Shown here piece after piece: positions 42,901 through 54,920 of a stretch of DNA of 64,000 nt (its first letter is position 1; the number at the start of each line of letters is the position of its first letter). A program made the translations under genes and the position numbers. A model generated the notes under the pieces. The model searched no databases, had not been told where the DNA came from, and worked only from the letters and a program-made list of their open reading frames with translations. Origin of the DNA: Stagonosporopsis chrysanthemi. Taxonomy: Eukaryota; Ascomycota; Dothideomycetes; Pleosporales; Didymellaceae. The stretch spans positions 62,001 to 126,000 of the forward strand of contig JAFISE010000017.1 in the NCBI GenBank assembly GCA_022560025.1. Direction: 5' to 3'.

Positions 42901-43978
42901 TGTCACACGGCGTGCTCGCAGTGCTGCTCGGCTGCGATGCCCATTGCTCGCCCGCCGCTGCATTACTGGCCAGCCATCGCTCCACGCACAGCACCTGGGG
43001 CCCGTATTCCTCGACGCCCACAGCGCCGATCCGCGGTCTGTCGACGTTCCAAACACTCGCGCCATCGTTGCTTTCTATTTCGGGGCGCCAGTTTTGCCGT
43101 GTGGCCGTCACCAGTGCATACACTCATCCCTGTCGCGAGCACTACCCCTGCCGCGCTCGCTGTGGCGCGAAGCCAGCAGACGGGGCACGAAGGAGCGCGC
43201 CTTGGAAGCGCAAGGATGGCAGAGGTTTTCCTTTCCACAGCAAAGTTCCGTCGTTTCCTGCGCACGGCGCTGGGTCCCAGTTTTAGGCGCGGATCTTCTG
43301 GACCTGCTGCTGCACGCAATATAATACACCACTCCCCGTGCCCTCGCGCTTGCTGTGACCGACCTCCTGCCCATCCCTCACCTACAATCCCGGGAACTAC
43401 CCTTGGCAGTACTGTTATCAAAGCCACAAGACGTGCACGAGGTTTCTGCGTGCTGCTACCTGTCTGGTTGTACACAGCTGTATGATTCACTAGTGACACC
43501 CGTTCCCTCGCTCGCCATCTGGACGTTCCACACTCGTTTCCACTGCCGCTGCTCTCCCAGGGTCGACCTCAAAACCCCGCCTTGTACCCCAGCGTGGCCT
43601 GAACAACCTCACCCGTCCTCTCGCACTCGCTTGCCCGGATCCCCTTCACTCGCTGCCTGCCCATATTGGACCGGACTCCCTGCAGGACCAAACTTGACAC
43701 TCCACGACCAAGAAGCCCTCCACCAGTCTAAACTCGCTTGGACTGTTGCTCGCCGACGTTCTTTGAGAAAGCCGCCATCAGACCTAGACCTTGACAGTGT
43801 AAAGAGACGACAATTGTCTTGCTTTGTTCATTGTCTGGTGCTTTGTTACTAGCGCTGTTACTGCCGAGCATCCACATCTTGTCGCACCTTCCTAGATCTC
43901 CCAGATCCTATTTTACAAGCGCGGCTACCCGCTATTCTTACCCTGAGCTCCTAACCTCGCATTCTTACGACCGTCATC
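39984..43978. other. 4 kb intergenic region, no supported gene
   Basis: Overlapping frames on both strands lack family features or coherent splicing. The segment 42.8-43.4 kb is GC-rich with long frames in several phases at once, as expected from composition rather than coding. From about 43.35 kb the plus strand is CT-rich and looks like the leader or promoter of the gene at 43979. Confidence 0.45.
43320..43325 (+). promoter_or_regulatory. TATA-like element upstream of the 43979 gene
   Basis: TATAAT within CGCAATATAATACACC, followed by a CT-rich stretch. It would imply a leader of about 600 nt, possibly with its own intron (GTAAAG at 43800 to TTACTAG at 43853). Confidence 0.25.
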
Positions 43979-45450
43979 ATGGCTTTCGGACAATCAGACA
44001 ACAACGAGTTCTTCAACTCATGGGCGTTGTGGCAGAAGATGACCTTTGTGAGTGGCTGCGCTAGTAAGCGACAAAGGAAGCATTGCTGACATCATTCAGG
44101 TACTGGCTTGCGGTATCGTCGTCACAATCTTCCTCGGTCTCCTCAAGCTTTGGTATGACCGTAACAAGATTCGCAAGTACAGCAAGATCGACAAGGGCAA
44201 GACGGCGGCGACGCCCGAAATGCTCGAGGCGCAGCCTGTGCAGCAGGTGCAAGCAGAAGAGATGAAGCAGGACATTCCCTTCGGTGTCCGCGCCATCGAG
44301 AGCGGAATCGAGGTTGACGGCGTCTGGATCTCGCGCTCCAACACACCCGTTGGCAGCAGCCGTGCTTCCATCATATCCGAGAACAGGCTGCCTCACAGCT
44401 TCAACGGCTCCGCCTTCGAGCTCCCTCAGATGTCGTACGCTTCGAGCCACGGCAGCTCAGCCGCACCAAGCTCCTTTGACCGCGCCGTTTCTGCCGAGAG
44501 GCTCCCTACCAACGACTCTCGTTCAGGGTCGCCGCCCAACCAGATCTACCAGAACCGACCCGGTCCTTCTTCTCCCAGCTATGCACAGTCCCGCAATTCT
44601 ACCACCCTGCAAAACCTTGAACGTTCGGGCCCTCCTTCCCGTAAGTACTGCAAATGGCAGAACAAATCATTATACTAACGTTGTCACAGCTCGCAACGCT
44701 CAGTTCGGAGAATCCATCGACTCGTCCAAGAAGTCCAGCCGTCGCACAAGCGATGAGTCCGACTACATGGCCATGCAACAGGATGTCCGCGCCTACGAGA
44801 CCGCCTACATGAGGCCCTCGTCTGGTCTGAGCCCCATTGATCCCCGCACCGACCTCGACCTTCTCCAAAGCCACCGCATGTCCCACGTCGCTGAGACTGG
44901 CCAGCTCACACCGCGGGTTCGCAGACCAGGTAATAGCGGCGAGTGGGCCAGCGTGGCGGACAACCAAGTTGCTACCCACAATGGTGTTAACTATTTCATG
45001 CCCCAGAAGACCCCCTCTCCTCCTCTGCCTCCTATCGAAGACCCACAAGAAGAAGTCGCCGGTTACGCATCCAGCCATGTCGCAGCCTCGCAACTGCATG
45101 ACCAGCAACAGACTAGCCAAGGTGTTCCTCTCCAGGAATCGTACGCACCGAACGCTCCCTACTACCCCGACACCTACCAAGTACGTGGTCCCCAGCACCA
45201 GCCGTCTTACGACGAAGTTCCGTACGAGGTACAGACAATGCAGAACAACCAGCGCCCCGAGTCTCAGGTCCTCCGAAGCGTCAACCCTGGCTTTCAAGTG
45301 CTGAAGCCAGGCACATTCGCTCCGCCCCCTGCCTCCGAGATGGAGATGACAGACAGGAGCGAAAGGAGGCAGTCAACAGGAAGGAAGCTCCAGAAGAAGC
45401 GTCGCTCGTCTGGCGAGTCGAGGAAATCTGCCTTCACTGAGCAGGTCTAA
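43979..45450 (+). CDS. single-pass membrane protein with long disordered tail, unknown
   Basis: Exons 43979-44047, 44100-44640 and 44690-45450 (introns 52 and 49 nt) give 456 aa. After a 23-residue N terminus (MAFGQSDNNEFFNSWALWQK) comes one TM helix at about 24-42 (VLACGIVVTIFLGLLKLWY), then a basic stop-transfer DRNKIRKYSK, so the 400-residue tail is probably cytosolic. The tail is Ser/Pro/Gln-rich and disordered, with polyproline (PSPPLPPIEDP) and many SxxS/RRxS sites. It ends in a basic KKRRSSGESRKSAFTEQV. I do not recognise the family. The layout resembles plasma-membrane or septal scaffold proteins of filamentous fungi, but that is inference. Confidence 0.82.
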
Positions 45451-48285
45451 ACCCCTTGCTTGAACGACACGTCCCACGGCGCCGGGTCGTCGCGAACACG
45501 TCGCGACCGCCATCTTGGGTCTTCCTGACGGCTTTGTACCACCTTCGCGGGTCAACATTCTGCGCTAGGCCCTAGGATGCGTTGGCACCTATCACTGCAT
45601 TGGAGTTTCTGAGCGTCTTTCATCATGTACCAACGGGATCTTGGGAGTATTCTGGCATTTCACGCATTGCATGTACGTTGGCGAGACCATCACAGTCAAC
45701 GATCGCGCACTGGACTGCCGCACAAAAGGGGCACGAAGTTGCACCCACCCATCATCTACGGCGTTTTAGAGTACACTGATTAATTTGACGATATAATGAT
45801 GAGTACATAGCCGCCCCATCATCGGCACAAGAATGCACACTACATACTTACCTGCTGACAAGATTCACACTGCCGTAGATTCTTCCCAGTCTTCTCTGTG
45901 TGACGTCTTACCTGCCTCTAACATTCAAGCGGATCGTCGTGCACTAACATGAAACACTAGGATTTGAGTTCCTGCATCGACCCCTGCAAACATGGGAGAA
46001 GTTACCAAGGGCCAATTCAGCACCATCTCACGCTGTTCCACGGCACCTCGTCGCTCTTCCAAATCGCAGCTCCGCACAACAATGAGGTGGGAGAAGCCGC
46101 CAAGCAGCGAGGCACAAATAAGGTTCTCCACCCACTGGTGCCAGCGTCCTGACCTGTTTCAGAGCGGTACCATGGGTCGCGTCAGCGCTTGTGCAAAACT
46201 CCTTGCTGGGGCGCTCGATCGGCGCACGCAACCCACGAATCAACACGACTGCTAGAGCATTTCAACCACTCGGTCCCGACCAGGGCGTGCGCGTTCCTGG
46301 CGGCGTTGGTTTCTTTGCCGGCGCGCCTCACACGGCTCACGGGCGTTTGAGCGAGGTTTGAAACTGCACGGGACAAGAGTGCGCTATTGTGAGATCAGGA
46401 AGGTACGAGAACGTGATTCGTCGATCACAGGAATGGGTTCAGCCCTGCCATGTGTTTGCAGATCAGGGAAGTTTGGCTATGTGCGTGTTTATTGCCGTGC
46501 TTTGCTGGCAGGTTTGACGTTACATGTTGCAAGGCTGCGTGGGCAGACGGCATGAGCACACGGCACCAACCGGCGAGTGGCGAGCAAACGGAACAACAGG
46601 CACGGATGTCATCATCGGTATCATCATTATGATCATCTCATCGCAACAAGCAAGGCACGGACACGCTGCTGCAAGCACGGCACCGCAACGGCACAGTTCG
46701 CTGGCCAGCACGGCCGCTCAACATCTCCACAGCCAAGCCTACCGTCTCTTCACGCTCCATCAGCAATCGATAGAACTCACTAGCCTAGCGCCCGGCACTT
46801 AGAGTTCCCTGTTCAGATCTTTTCTGGCTTTTCCCTAACCTGAATAATAATAATAATAATGCACAGTGATTGCCGGTGCGGCCGCAATAGACCCTGTGGC
46901 GCTTTGAGTTTTGTACAGCTTCAGATTGATAGTTTGTGCGGCGCGTGGACGCGGAGATTAGGAATGGCTTTCCCTGGACAAGGCGACTTCAGCGCTGCTT
47001 GGCGGACTGCCAGTGAAACTCCATACAATGTCACAATGCATGTGCATGCTGTTTGTTGTGGGTTGGAGTGCCTTCCGTCGTCGTCTGGGGGCCCCGCGTG
47101 CTTACACACGCTACCTAGCTTATATAGGAAGTAATTGGTCTTCGAAGCGAAACCTTGTATTGGGTGGACGCAGTCAGGTAGCTGAAGTCCTCTATACACG
47201 TAAGTACCGACCGACAATGTGCCGCCTTGATTGAGTTTGAATACGGACCCGGGCACGCATCCCATTCGCCTTGAAGTCGTCTTGAGGCTAGTTACTATCG
47301 AGTACCAGTACGCTGAAAGCCTTGCTCGATCTGCGCGGGCCGTACAATCCGTACACCCACTTGTACTTTAGTATAGTCTAGATCAAGCATACATGCGCAG
47401 AACCATGTATAACGACACGCACCGACAGGTCGTCATTGAATGGGGCAATTGCTCAATCAGGACTCGGAAGCGACTTGTCACATAAAGCCATGCTGCTAGC
47501 AGGCCTTGCATCATGATTGGGGCCTGCATCTCCAGCTTCGGATTGAGCAAGGTAGCTTGCTGCTGCGCCTGGAGGAGAAAGAGCCAAAAGCGGGGTATGT
47601 GTACTGTCAGCTCTTTTCTAAAGGCAAGGCAAGGAGACAGCAATGCCGTGCTGCATTGCATCGAGCATAAATCATCAGGCACTGGTACAGGTAGATTCAA
47701 ACTCAGCACATGTACAAGCGGATCGAGTACCTTTTAAGATACGGACACAATCCTTAAACCGCACAAACACGTCGTGACAACACATGAAAAGAGACGTGGT
47801 CCTTAGACAGTGTTATGAGTTGTTTTTCTTTGAGACGCCGACGAGGTTGCCGATGAGGGAAATGATTGTGTAGGATTGTCACGGTGTTGGTGCATGTAAA
47901 TAAATGTCAAAGTATTGAGCTCCGAAGTCAAGCCTGAGAGTATGAGATCTGAGTAAACCTACTCATGAACTTAGGAGTGAACTATAATTTCATCAAAATG
48001 AATACAGCAACTTTGTGAGGGGAAAAGTGCTGTCTGGTACTGTCGCGTTTGAGATTGATAGTACAACAAGGATCGTGTACACCAAAGGAGTGGTATGTCG
48101 TTTGTAAAAATAGCCCACTGGCATTACGGTACACATCTGTATGTGTCGAAGATATGTAGCCAATGCTCGACTGTAGACTAAGATCGGTCTCCTTACTGAG
48201 GGGCCATAGATTCGGACTCGCTCTTGGAGTCACCGCCCTGAGGCTTCTCGCCGCTCTTGAACTTATCCTTGTCGGAGCCTGCATG
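45451..48285. other. 2.8 kb convergent intergenic region
   Basis: It lies between the 3' ends of two convergent genes, unusually long for this window. Only short frames without resemblance are seen, plus an (AAT)6 microsatellite and an isolated TATATA-like element near 47118. A noncoding transcript is possible but not shown. Confidence 0.45.
46843..46860. repeat. (AAT)6 microsatellite
   Basis: Six perfect AAT units, read directly, in noncoding sequence. Confidence 0.9.
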
Positions 48286-49291
48286 CTAGTGGTCTTGACC
48301 ATAGCCATGTCCACCTTGTCCGTAGCCACCCTGGCCATTACCCTTGCTGTTTCCACTCTGGCCGTGACCTTGCTTGTTTCCGATCTCGTTGCTGTGAGAC
48401 TGACCCTTGCCCTTCTGCTGGCCTCCAACATTCTTGTTGCCACCATGCTGCTTTCCACCACCCTGCTGACCCTGACCCTGCTCCTTTCCCTTGCCACTGG
48501 CATTTCCGGAGGCGGAAGCCTTGTCTGCTCGGCCACCAGTAGGGTACAGTTGACCACCAGTAGGGTACGCTTGCCCACCAGTAGTATACGGTTGGGCACC
48601 TGTAGGGTACATCTGCCCGCCGGATGGCTTATGACCACCGCCGAACTGTCGCGCAGCAGGTGTCGGCCGGACAGAGATCACAAAAGAGCTGTCAGTTGAG
48701 GACTGCTGCGGTGTTGGGACAGGAGCGACTGGGTATCTGAAAAGTGCATCAGCATCACGCTATTTATACAAACATGATGTACCCATACCCTTGAGACTGT
48801 GCGTCCGCACCAAAGGATTTAGGAGCAGCAAGAACAGACTTGCTAGCACCAGCGATAGATTCTCCGGCGGTGGGTGAGGACTTGTCGACAGCGGAGCTGT
48901 AAACAGCACTTGAGGGCTTACCACCACTTAGACCAGATGCAGAAGGTCTTGGCTTTCGCGCAGCTCCTGTTGGACCTGCGAAACCTCCGGCGTGGGTGAG
49001 AGTAGGAGCATTTCCAGAAGGCTTGCCTCCAGCGCGAGCTGATGGCTTCTCATCTTGTCCCTGAGGCTCCCCTAAGTGATTGTGGGCCTTGGGCTGGCTC
49101 TGGGGGTAACCGGTACCCCCAGGCTTCCAAGGACCATGTGAGTCGGCTCGGCCGACATCCTTGGAGTCGTCTGTCTTTGTGGGAGCACCAAGTACGGCAC
49201 TAAGAAGCGTAAGCAAGGCAGGCAATGTTGGAGTCGGACGTGCAACTCACTTAGCAAAGCTAACGATGCATACTGCGGTTTTGAGCTTCAT
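48286..49291 (-). CDS. secreted Gly/Gln-rich repeat protein, unknown function
   Basis: Exons 49251-49291, 48783-49199 and 48286-48736 (introns 51 and 46 nt) give 302 aa. The signal peptide is MKLKTAVCIVSFANAVLGA. The mature protein is Pro/Gly/Ser-rich and without predicted folded domains. Residues about 180-210 hold four seven-residue repeats of the type QxYPTGG, encoded by four 21-bp DNA repeats. The last 90 residues are Gly/Gln/Asn/His-rich (QGQGQQGGGKQHGG, GGYGQGGHGYGQDH). Apart from the signal-peptide Cys there are essentially no cysteines, so this is not a typical Cys-rich effector; a cell-wall, matrix or adhesive role is possible. A strong TATATAAA lies 72 bp upstream, suggesting a highly inducible gene. 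No homologue recognised. Confidence 0.82.
48534..48617. repeat. four 21-bp tandem repeats in the secreted-protein gene
   Basis: Plus-strand units start CACCAGTAGGGTAC or CACCTGTAGGGTAC and are spaced exactly 21 bp. They encode the QxYPTGG motif on the minus strand. Between units one and two 17 of 21 bases match. Confidence 0.85.
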
Positions 49292-49362
49292 GTTGGCTGT
49301 GTTGAGCGAATGTGTTAATGTGGTTGGTTTGGTTGTTAGACATTTAAGCCCTGCCAGAGCTC

Positions 49363-49370
49363 TTTATATA
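49363..49370 (-). promoter_or_regulatory. TATA box of the secreted repeat protein gene
   Basis: TATATAAA on the minus strand, 72 bp upstream of the ATG at 49291; the best TATA match in the window. Confidence 0.65.
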
Positions 49371-50989
49371 GACAGTTTAGAGATCTAAGTGGCAGTGCTA
49401 TCTTCGCCTTCATTGTTGATGAGCTCGCCGACATCACACCGGCTCAAGTATCCGTTTCCCAAGACCATACCGATACTGTGACCTCCATTTCTAGAGTCTC
49501 GGCATATTGCGCGTTCGTCGACCAGCGCCCAGAAAGTCGCAACATGGAGATCAATGGAGACGCCAATAGTCTGTTTCGTTATGCAGAGCCCTCGGACATG
49601 TCTTAGAGGAGACCCGTAGATGTGAAATAAACTCTGTCAGCGATAGATTCGTGGCGGTGTTCGTAAGTGATGTTGTAATTCAGGGTCACTTTCTAGCCAT
49701 ATTCTGCTGGCTCACGCTGGAGCTGAGTCTAGAGCAGGCGCTTGTTGGTATGCGCGCAGTAAACAGATGGCTACTTCAGCTGTGTTGTGATAAATGTTTA
49801 GTGTGCCTCTGGCTGACATGGGAGGGAGTCCTTGGATATTGCATGTGGCTCTGCCCTTGCGGCTTGGAACAAACAGGACGTTGCTGTATGTCTCTGTAGT
49901 CATGAGCTCCACGCAGGGATACCTAAATCTTAGCACAGTCAAGCTCTTTCGAAGTAGGCGCAGTACAGTGTGCAGAACGATCGAGGCGTGGCTCAAGATC
50001 GGCGAGTCAGTATGCTGGGTCCGTTCTCATCTTCCCGTCCCGCCGACGAGGTGTTTGACCGACTTTGTCCATAACCCTGGGATCTGACAGCCAAGAGGTG
50101 TACGCGGTCTACCCTCAGTATACCTTGGCTGACGATGGAACCAGACTGATTTCAGATATAGGCAACGCAATGCTACGGCTTGGACTTGCGGCGAAATGAC
50201 AAAGACACTTGGCGGCTGGACGTTGGTACCTGAAACACAAGCAAAATTGCCTACTCAATCCATTACCTAAACCGATGAGAAGGAAGAAGTTATGTGGGGA
50301 GCTGGCAACCGGAGAAGCATGCGTAGGGGGCCAGACCGTGACGTTCTTGACATTTTCCCAGCTCCGGGATCGCAACGTACATAGAGGACGCGGCCTTGCA
50401 GCAGACGCTAACGCGACTAAACATCGACGACATCGAAGGCGTGTCGTGTAGCTTAGGAAACGTGATGTTGCAAAAGAGATTGTGTAGCCGGACATCCATA
50501 TTCGAGTTGCACCATGTTGCCTCCAGTCGTTCCCTACACCCAGAATAGATCTGATGCTGGGGTCATCGAGCATGCACAGATCTCGACTCTATTTTTGACA
50601 TCGCTATCATGGTAGAAATAAATGCTGCAGGCGCAAATGCAGAAGTCTAGACTGCGAGCGTGTGACTGAAAGGGGTGTTCGTGCCTTGTATTAGTCGACA
50701 AAGTAGAGCTTGTGACAAAGACGCTCATCTCAAAATATCGTCAGGTATGTACTCGGTACCACAGCAATGCCATGGTGTTGTTTGTGTTTTGAGTTACAGC
50801 GTGCCGAAGACGTTACGCTCATGAATGGCATGTGGTCTTGAGATCAGGATGGTTGACAGATGGACCTGCCCCACCAGCGGCGCAGGCGGTGAAGCTAGCG
50901 CGGAACGGGTGAGCTCCGCAAAAAAAGTTCAGAAATCGCAGGCTCGAGGCGTGCGCGTGAAGAACGGCAATCCACGACAACACAACACA
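49371..50989. other. divergent intergenic, secreted protein (-) and Puf6 (+)
   Basis: No supported gene. Frames up to 152 codons on the minus strand (50115-50573) lack family features. The Puf6 leader begins somewhere after 50.8 kb. Confidence 0.45.
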
Positions 50990-53243
50990 ATGGCCGGAAT
51001 CAAGACCAAATCTCCAGCGTCTGCTGCACCGGCGAAGAGCACGAAGGACAAATCGGAGAAGAAATCCTCGAAAAGCGACTCAAAGAATGGCGTAAAGCCT
51101 GCGAAGAAGATCAGGAAGGTCGCCAAAGACCTCGACGAGTCCGACACCAGCGAGCAGGAGAACGGCTACAGCGGTTTCTCTGCGAACCCCGACGTCGAAA
51201 TGGCCGACAGCGATTCCGAGGGACAGCCAAAGAGCAAGACACAGAAGCGCAAAGCGGAGGAAGAGCCTACGGAGAAGAAGAAGAAGTCCAAGTACGAGAC
51301 GCCAAAGGAGATCTCTTCCAAGCTTGCCGATATGCATGGTAAGGTCTTTACTCTATGTGCGCCCCAATACGACTGACCATTACCCAGCAAACAATTCCCG
51401 CGAAGCGCATCAGAAGCAGAAAGCCCTCGCCAAAGAACGCAAGAACGCCAAGCCCAACGCCGACGTTATCGAGCGCTCTAAGAAGCTGTGGGAGAAGCTG
51501 CGCCTGAAGTCGCACATCGAGAAGGATGAGCGCAAAGAGCTTGTCAAGGAGCTGTTCGAGATCATCACCGGCCGCGTCAAGGACTTTGTCTTCAAGCACG
51601 ACTCGGTACGAGTCATCCAGACAGCGATCAAGTACTCGACTATGGAGCAGAGGAGGATGATTGCGCGCGAGCTGAAGGGCGAGTTCAAAGTCCTGTCTGA
51701 GGGCAAGTACTCGAAGTTCTTGATTGCCAAGTTGGTCGAGAAGGGGTAAGTCCAGCATGATACGAAATGTTGCTGCAGGACCTAACAAAGCTACAGCGAC
51801 CCTGAAATCCGCGATCTTATCATCACCGAATTCTACGGACACGTTAAGCGCATGATCAACCACCCCGAGGCAGCATGGATATTGGACGACATCTACAGGG
51901 CGGTCGCAACACCAGAACAGAAGAACCGCATGCTGCGCGAATGGTATGGCGCAGAGTTCTCCATCCAAGGTTTTGGAGCGCAGGGTACGGCGAGCGCAGA
52001 CCTGGCGACCATCCTCAAGGAGTCGCCAGAGAAGAGGAAACCCATCATGGGCTACTTGGAGAATCAGATCAACTCTCTCATCCAGAAGAAGCTCAACGGC
52101 TTCACCATGCTCCACGACGCCATGCTGCAGTACTTCCTGGTCTGCGAACCCGGCACAGAGCAAGCGAACGATTTCCTCGAGCACCTCAAGCCTGACCCAA
52201 CACTAAAGGAGGGAGAGGAGGCTGACAACGTCGATCTGATGAAGAACCTCGCATTTACAAAGTCAGGCTCACGCCTCGTGTCGCTTTGCTTCGCTTACGG
52301 CTCAGCGAAGGATCGCAAGCTGTTCCTCCGACCATACAAAGACACCATCGAGGTTATGGCTTTCGACCAGTACGCCCACCACGTCCTACTCGCCGCACTA
52401 GCCGTCACCGACGACACCAAGCTCTCCTCCAAGTCCATCTACAGCGAGCTCCTGCCCGGCAACGATGCCCTCCCCGAGAAGGTCCTCAACTTGTGCAACG
52501 ATACACGCGCCCGCACCGTGCTCCTCTACCCCTTCGCTGCTGATGCCAAGTGGTTCCTAGACGACAACACGCGCTCGCGCCTCGCAGAAGTGTACAGCAT
52601 CCGTGAAAAGACTTCAAAGAAGGACCCGCACACGCGCCTCCAGGAGATTACCAAATCCATCGAAGCACCCCTGCTCAACGCCATCGCCGCGCGCGCCGCA
52701 GACTTCGCCTCCTTCACCTTCGGCCTGCAGTTCATGAGCGAGATCCTCGTCGGTGCGCCCGAAGTCGAGCCCGCCACGCGCAAAGAGGCTCTCACCGCCG
52801 TCGCCGCACTGGCGCAGTCGATCCTCGACGCGTCGCTGCCTGCCAGTGCAGCCGACGCAAAGGCCACCAGCCACGGCAAGAACATGCTCAAGACGCTTGT
52901 GCAGGGCGGGAAATACGACCCCGCGGCCAAGAAGGTCGTGCCTGTCACGCCGGCGCTGGGGTTCGCGGACATGCTGTGGGCGGAGATTAAGGGGAGCGTC
53001 ATCGACTGGGCAACGGGCGAGGGCTCGTTTGTGATTGTTGCGTTGACCGAGGCCGAGGGCTTCGAGAAGAAGAGCGAGGTACTCAAGGCGTTGAAGAAGG
53101 AGAAGAAGAAGCTGGAGGCTGCTGCTGGGCCGGCCAAGGGCAAGGATGCAGATGCCAAGGCGAAGAAGGGGAAGAAGGGCGAGAAGAAGGAGGATGTGCC
53201 GAGGGGGAATGCGGGAGCCAGGATATTGCTTGAGAAGTTGTAG
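50990..53243 (+). CDS. PUF6: Puf6 pumilio-family ribosome biogenesis factor
   Basis: Exons 50990-51338, 51388-51745 and 51797-53243 (introns 49 and 51 nt) give 717 aa. The N-terminal 115 residues are a Lys/Ser/Glu-rich nuclear-type tail (KKKKSKYETPKEIS). The Puf repeats begin about residue 130: KLWEKLRLK, RKELVKELFEIITGRVKDFVFKHDSVRVIQTAIKY, YSKFLIAKLVEKG and YGHVKRMINHPEAAWILDDIY. The C-terminal half has the CPL region (MAFDQYAHHVLLAALAVTDDTKL). Yeast Puf6 works in 60S assembly in the nucleolus and represses ASH1 mRNA. The C terminus is a basic KAKKGKKGEKKED tail ending ARILLEKL. The ATG has a good context (ACACAATGG); an in-frame upstream ATG at 50825 adds no conserved sequence. Confidence 0.94.
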
Positions 53244-53460
53244 ACGCTGTGCGAGTTTTGGCATCGTGACAGGAGTTTGGTTGATAGGGCAAAAGCATCA
53301 ATTCATGATACCCACTGCTTCGTCTTTTTTGCGATGTGAATTTGATCATTAAAACTTGCTACTGATTAGATTTGGCAAAGAAATGTCCTGAAGCCGATCG
53401 CGAGTCTGGTGGTATACAACAGTTTAACCAATATCTTTTACAATTCCGTCCCAAATCGAC

Positions 53461-54920
53461 CTAGACAGCATGCGCGCCCTGAGCATGTGGTGCATACATG
53501 GGCTCGTCCCCCGCTATGGCATCGTTCCTCCCCCTAAACCCATCCCTCCTCTCCATCTCAATTATTCCATCCTGGCTGGTCGCCTCTGCAGCATATCCAT
53601 GCTGATGTCCACCATTCACATTCCCACCATTCCTCCTCTGAGTCTCGCTTTTGCCTTTGCGGCTCCAGCCCTCAGTACCCACATAACTGCCAACGCCAAC
53701 ACCTATACCCCAAGCGCGTCCATAGCTTCTTGGACCCCATGCCCAGCCTGCCCCGCGTGTAATGGGTAGATGATACCAGCGGAAGGAGAACCACGAAGTT
53801 GTAATGCCGATCAAGCTGCCGAATAGCAGGTCGAAACCGAAATGCCTAAAGTCCGTGAATCGCGTGCTCGTCACGTAAATGGCCGTGCCGACGGGTGCGA
53901 GAATGAGCACCAGTGTGTACACAGGGGGGGCAGCTGATTGATAGCGAATGGGTACTACTGCGTCATTCTCGGCATATGCAGGAGTCGTGAGGGTCGACTC
54001 CTGCTTGTGAACAGGGAGAATTGATCGGTCGGTCGAGGTACGAGACTTGAGGTTCGAAGGTGTGACGGCGGAGGTGTACGCAGGGTTCGTTGAGAACGGG
54101 CGTGGAGCGAGGAAAGGAATTGCGACAGAGAATTTGGACGCGAGGAACAGCGTCAAATAGAGCAGACCTGCCCAAGAGACTGGTAGGTATTAGCAGGTGC
54201 GGTTTTTACAAAAAAATGTGTTTACGTACAGCTGGCGTGACCACTGGGGAACGACTTGAAGCCATCTTTCATCATATCTTCGTCTGTGTTCGTGCAAATG
54301 GCGTCTGTGACCAGGACCCACGCGGCATTAATCTGCTCGCCAACGATAGGATTGATGGCTGTTTCCTGCAGGCGGCTCAGGTCCGGTTGGCAACGTGACA
54401 ACAGGTCAGGACGCGGCTTTCCAAACAGTAGCTTCATGCCCTGGGTGACCATGAAAGCAGTTGCGAGAGACAGCGCCAGTCCCATCCAGCCAGTGTTCCA
54501 TTCCCACAGCTTCCTCCTCCAGATGAGCGCTTTGGGGGTTCCTCGGCTGGCCGTCGGTCCTGGTACGAAGATGATGCATACGAGGAAGATTATGGCAGCT
54601 GGGATGACAAGACCGATGACAGCCATAAGCCATGTTGGTATCGTTTCATGGTTCTCGTGGGGGTAAGATATGTCGAGGTTGACGGGGGAGAATGGTCGTT
54701 TAAAAGGCGTTAAGAATTCCCATCCTGCTCCCACAGCGGCAATGGCTCTACGCGAGTGTTAGTTGGAGTCAACTCAATGGTGGTACATGTGCCCTTGAAT
54801 CAAGTTGGGCTGACATGGTATGAACACGCGACCGTTGACGTACATAATACAGATCCAATCGAAGATGTACGACAATACCAGTCGCACTGATGGTATACTG
54901 AGACCACTGAAAGCCGGCAT
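53461..54920 (-). CDS. PAP2-family diacylglycerol pyrophosphate / phosphatidate phosphatase
   Basis: Exons 54844-54920, 54230-54747 and 53461-54179 (introns 96 and 50 nt) give 437 aa, resembling Dpp1/Lpp1 with the RPFSPVNLDISYPH start block. The phosphatase motifs are all present: C1 KX6RP (K131 to P139, KLLFGKPRP), C2 PSGH (193-196, joined across the intron as SFPSGHASFSWAGLLYL) and C3 TRX5HX3D (TRFTDFRHFGFD). C3 normally starts S-R; here it is T-R. About six TM helices are expected (LSYIFDWICIIAIAAVGA first). Such enzymes dephosphorylate DGPP, PA or LPA at vacuole or Golgi membranes. The C-terminal 75 residues are a polar Gly/Asn/His-rich tail. It is divergent from the ankyrin gene. Confidence 0.92.
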
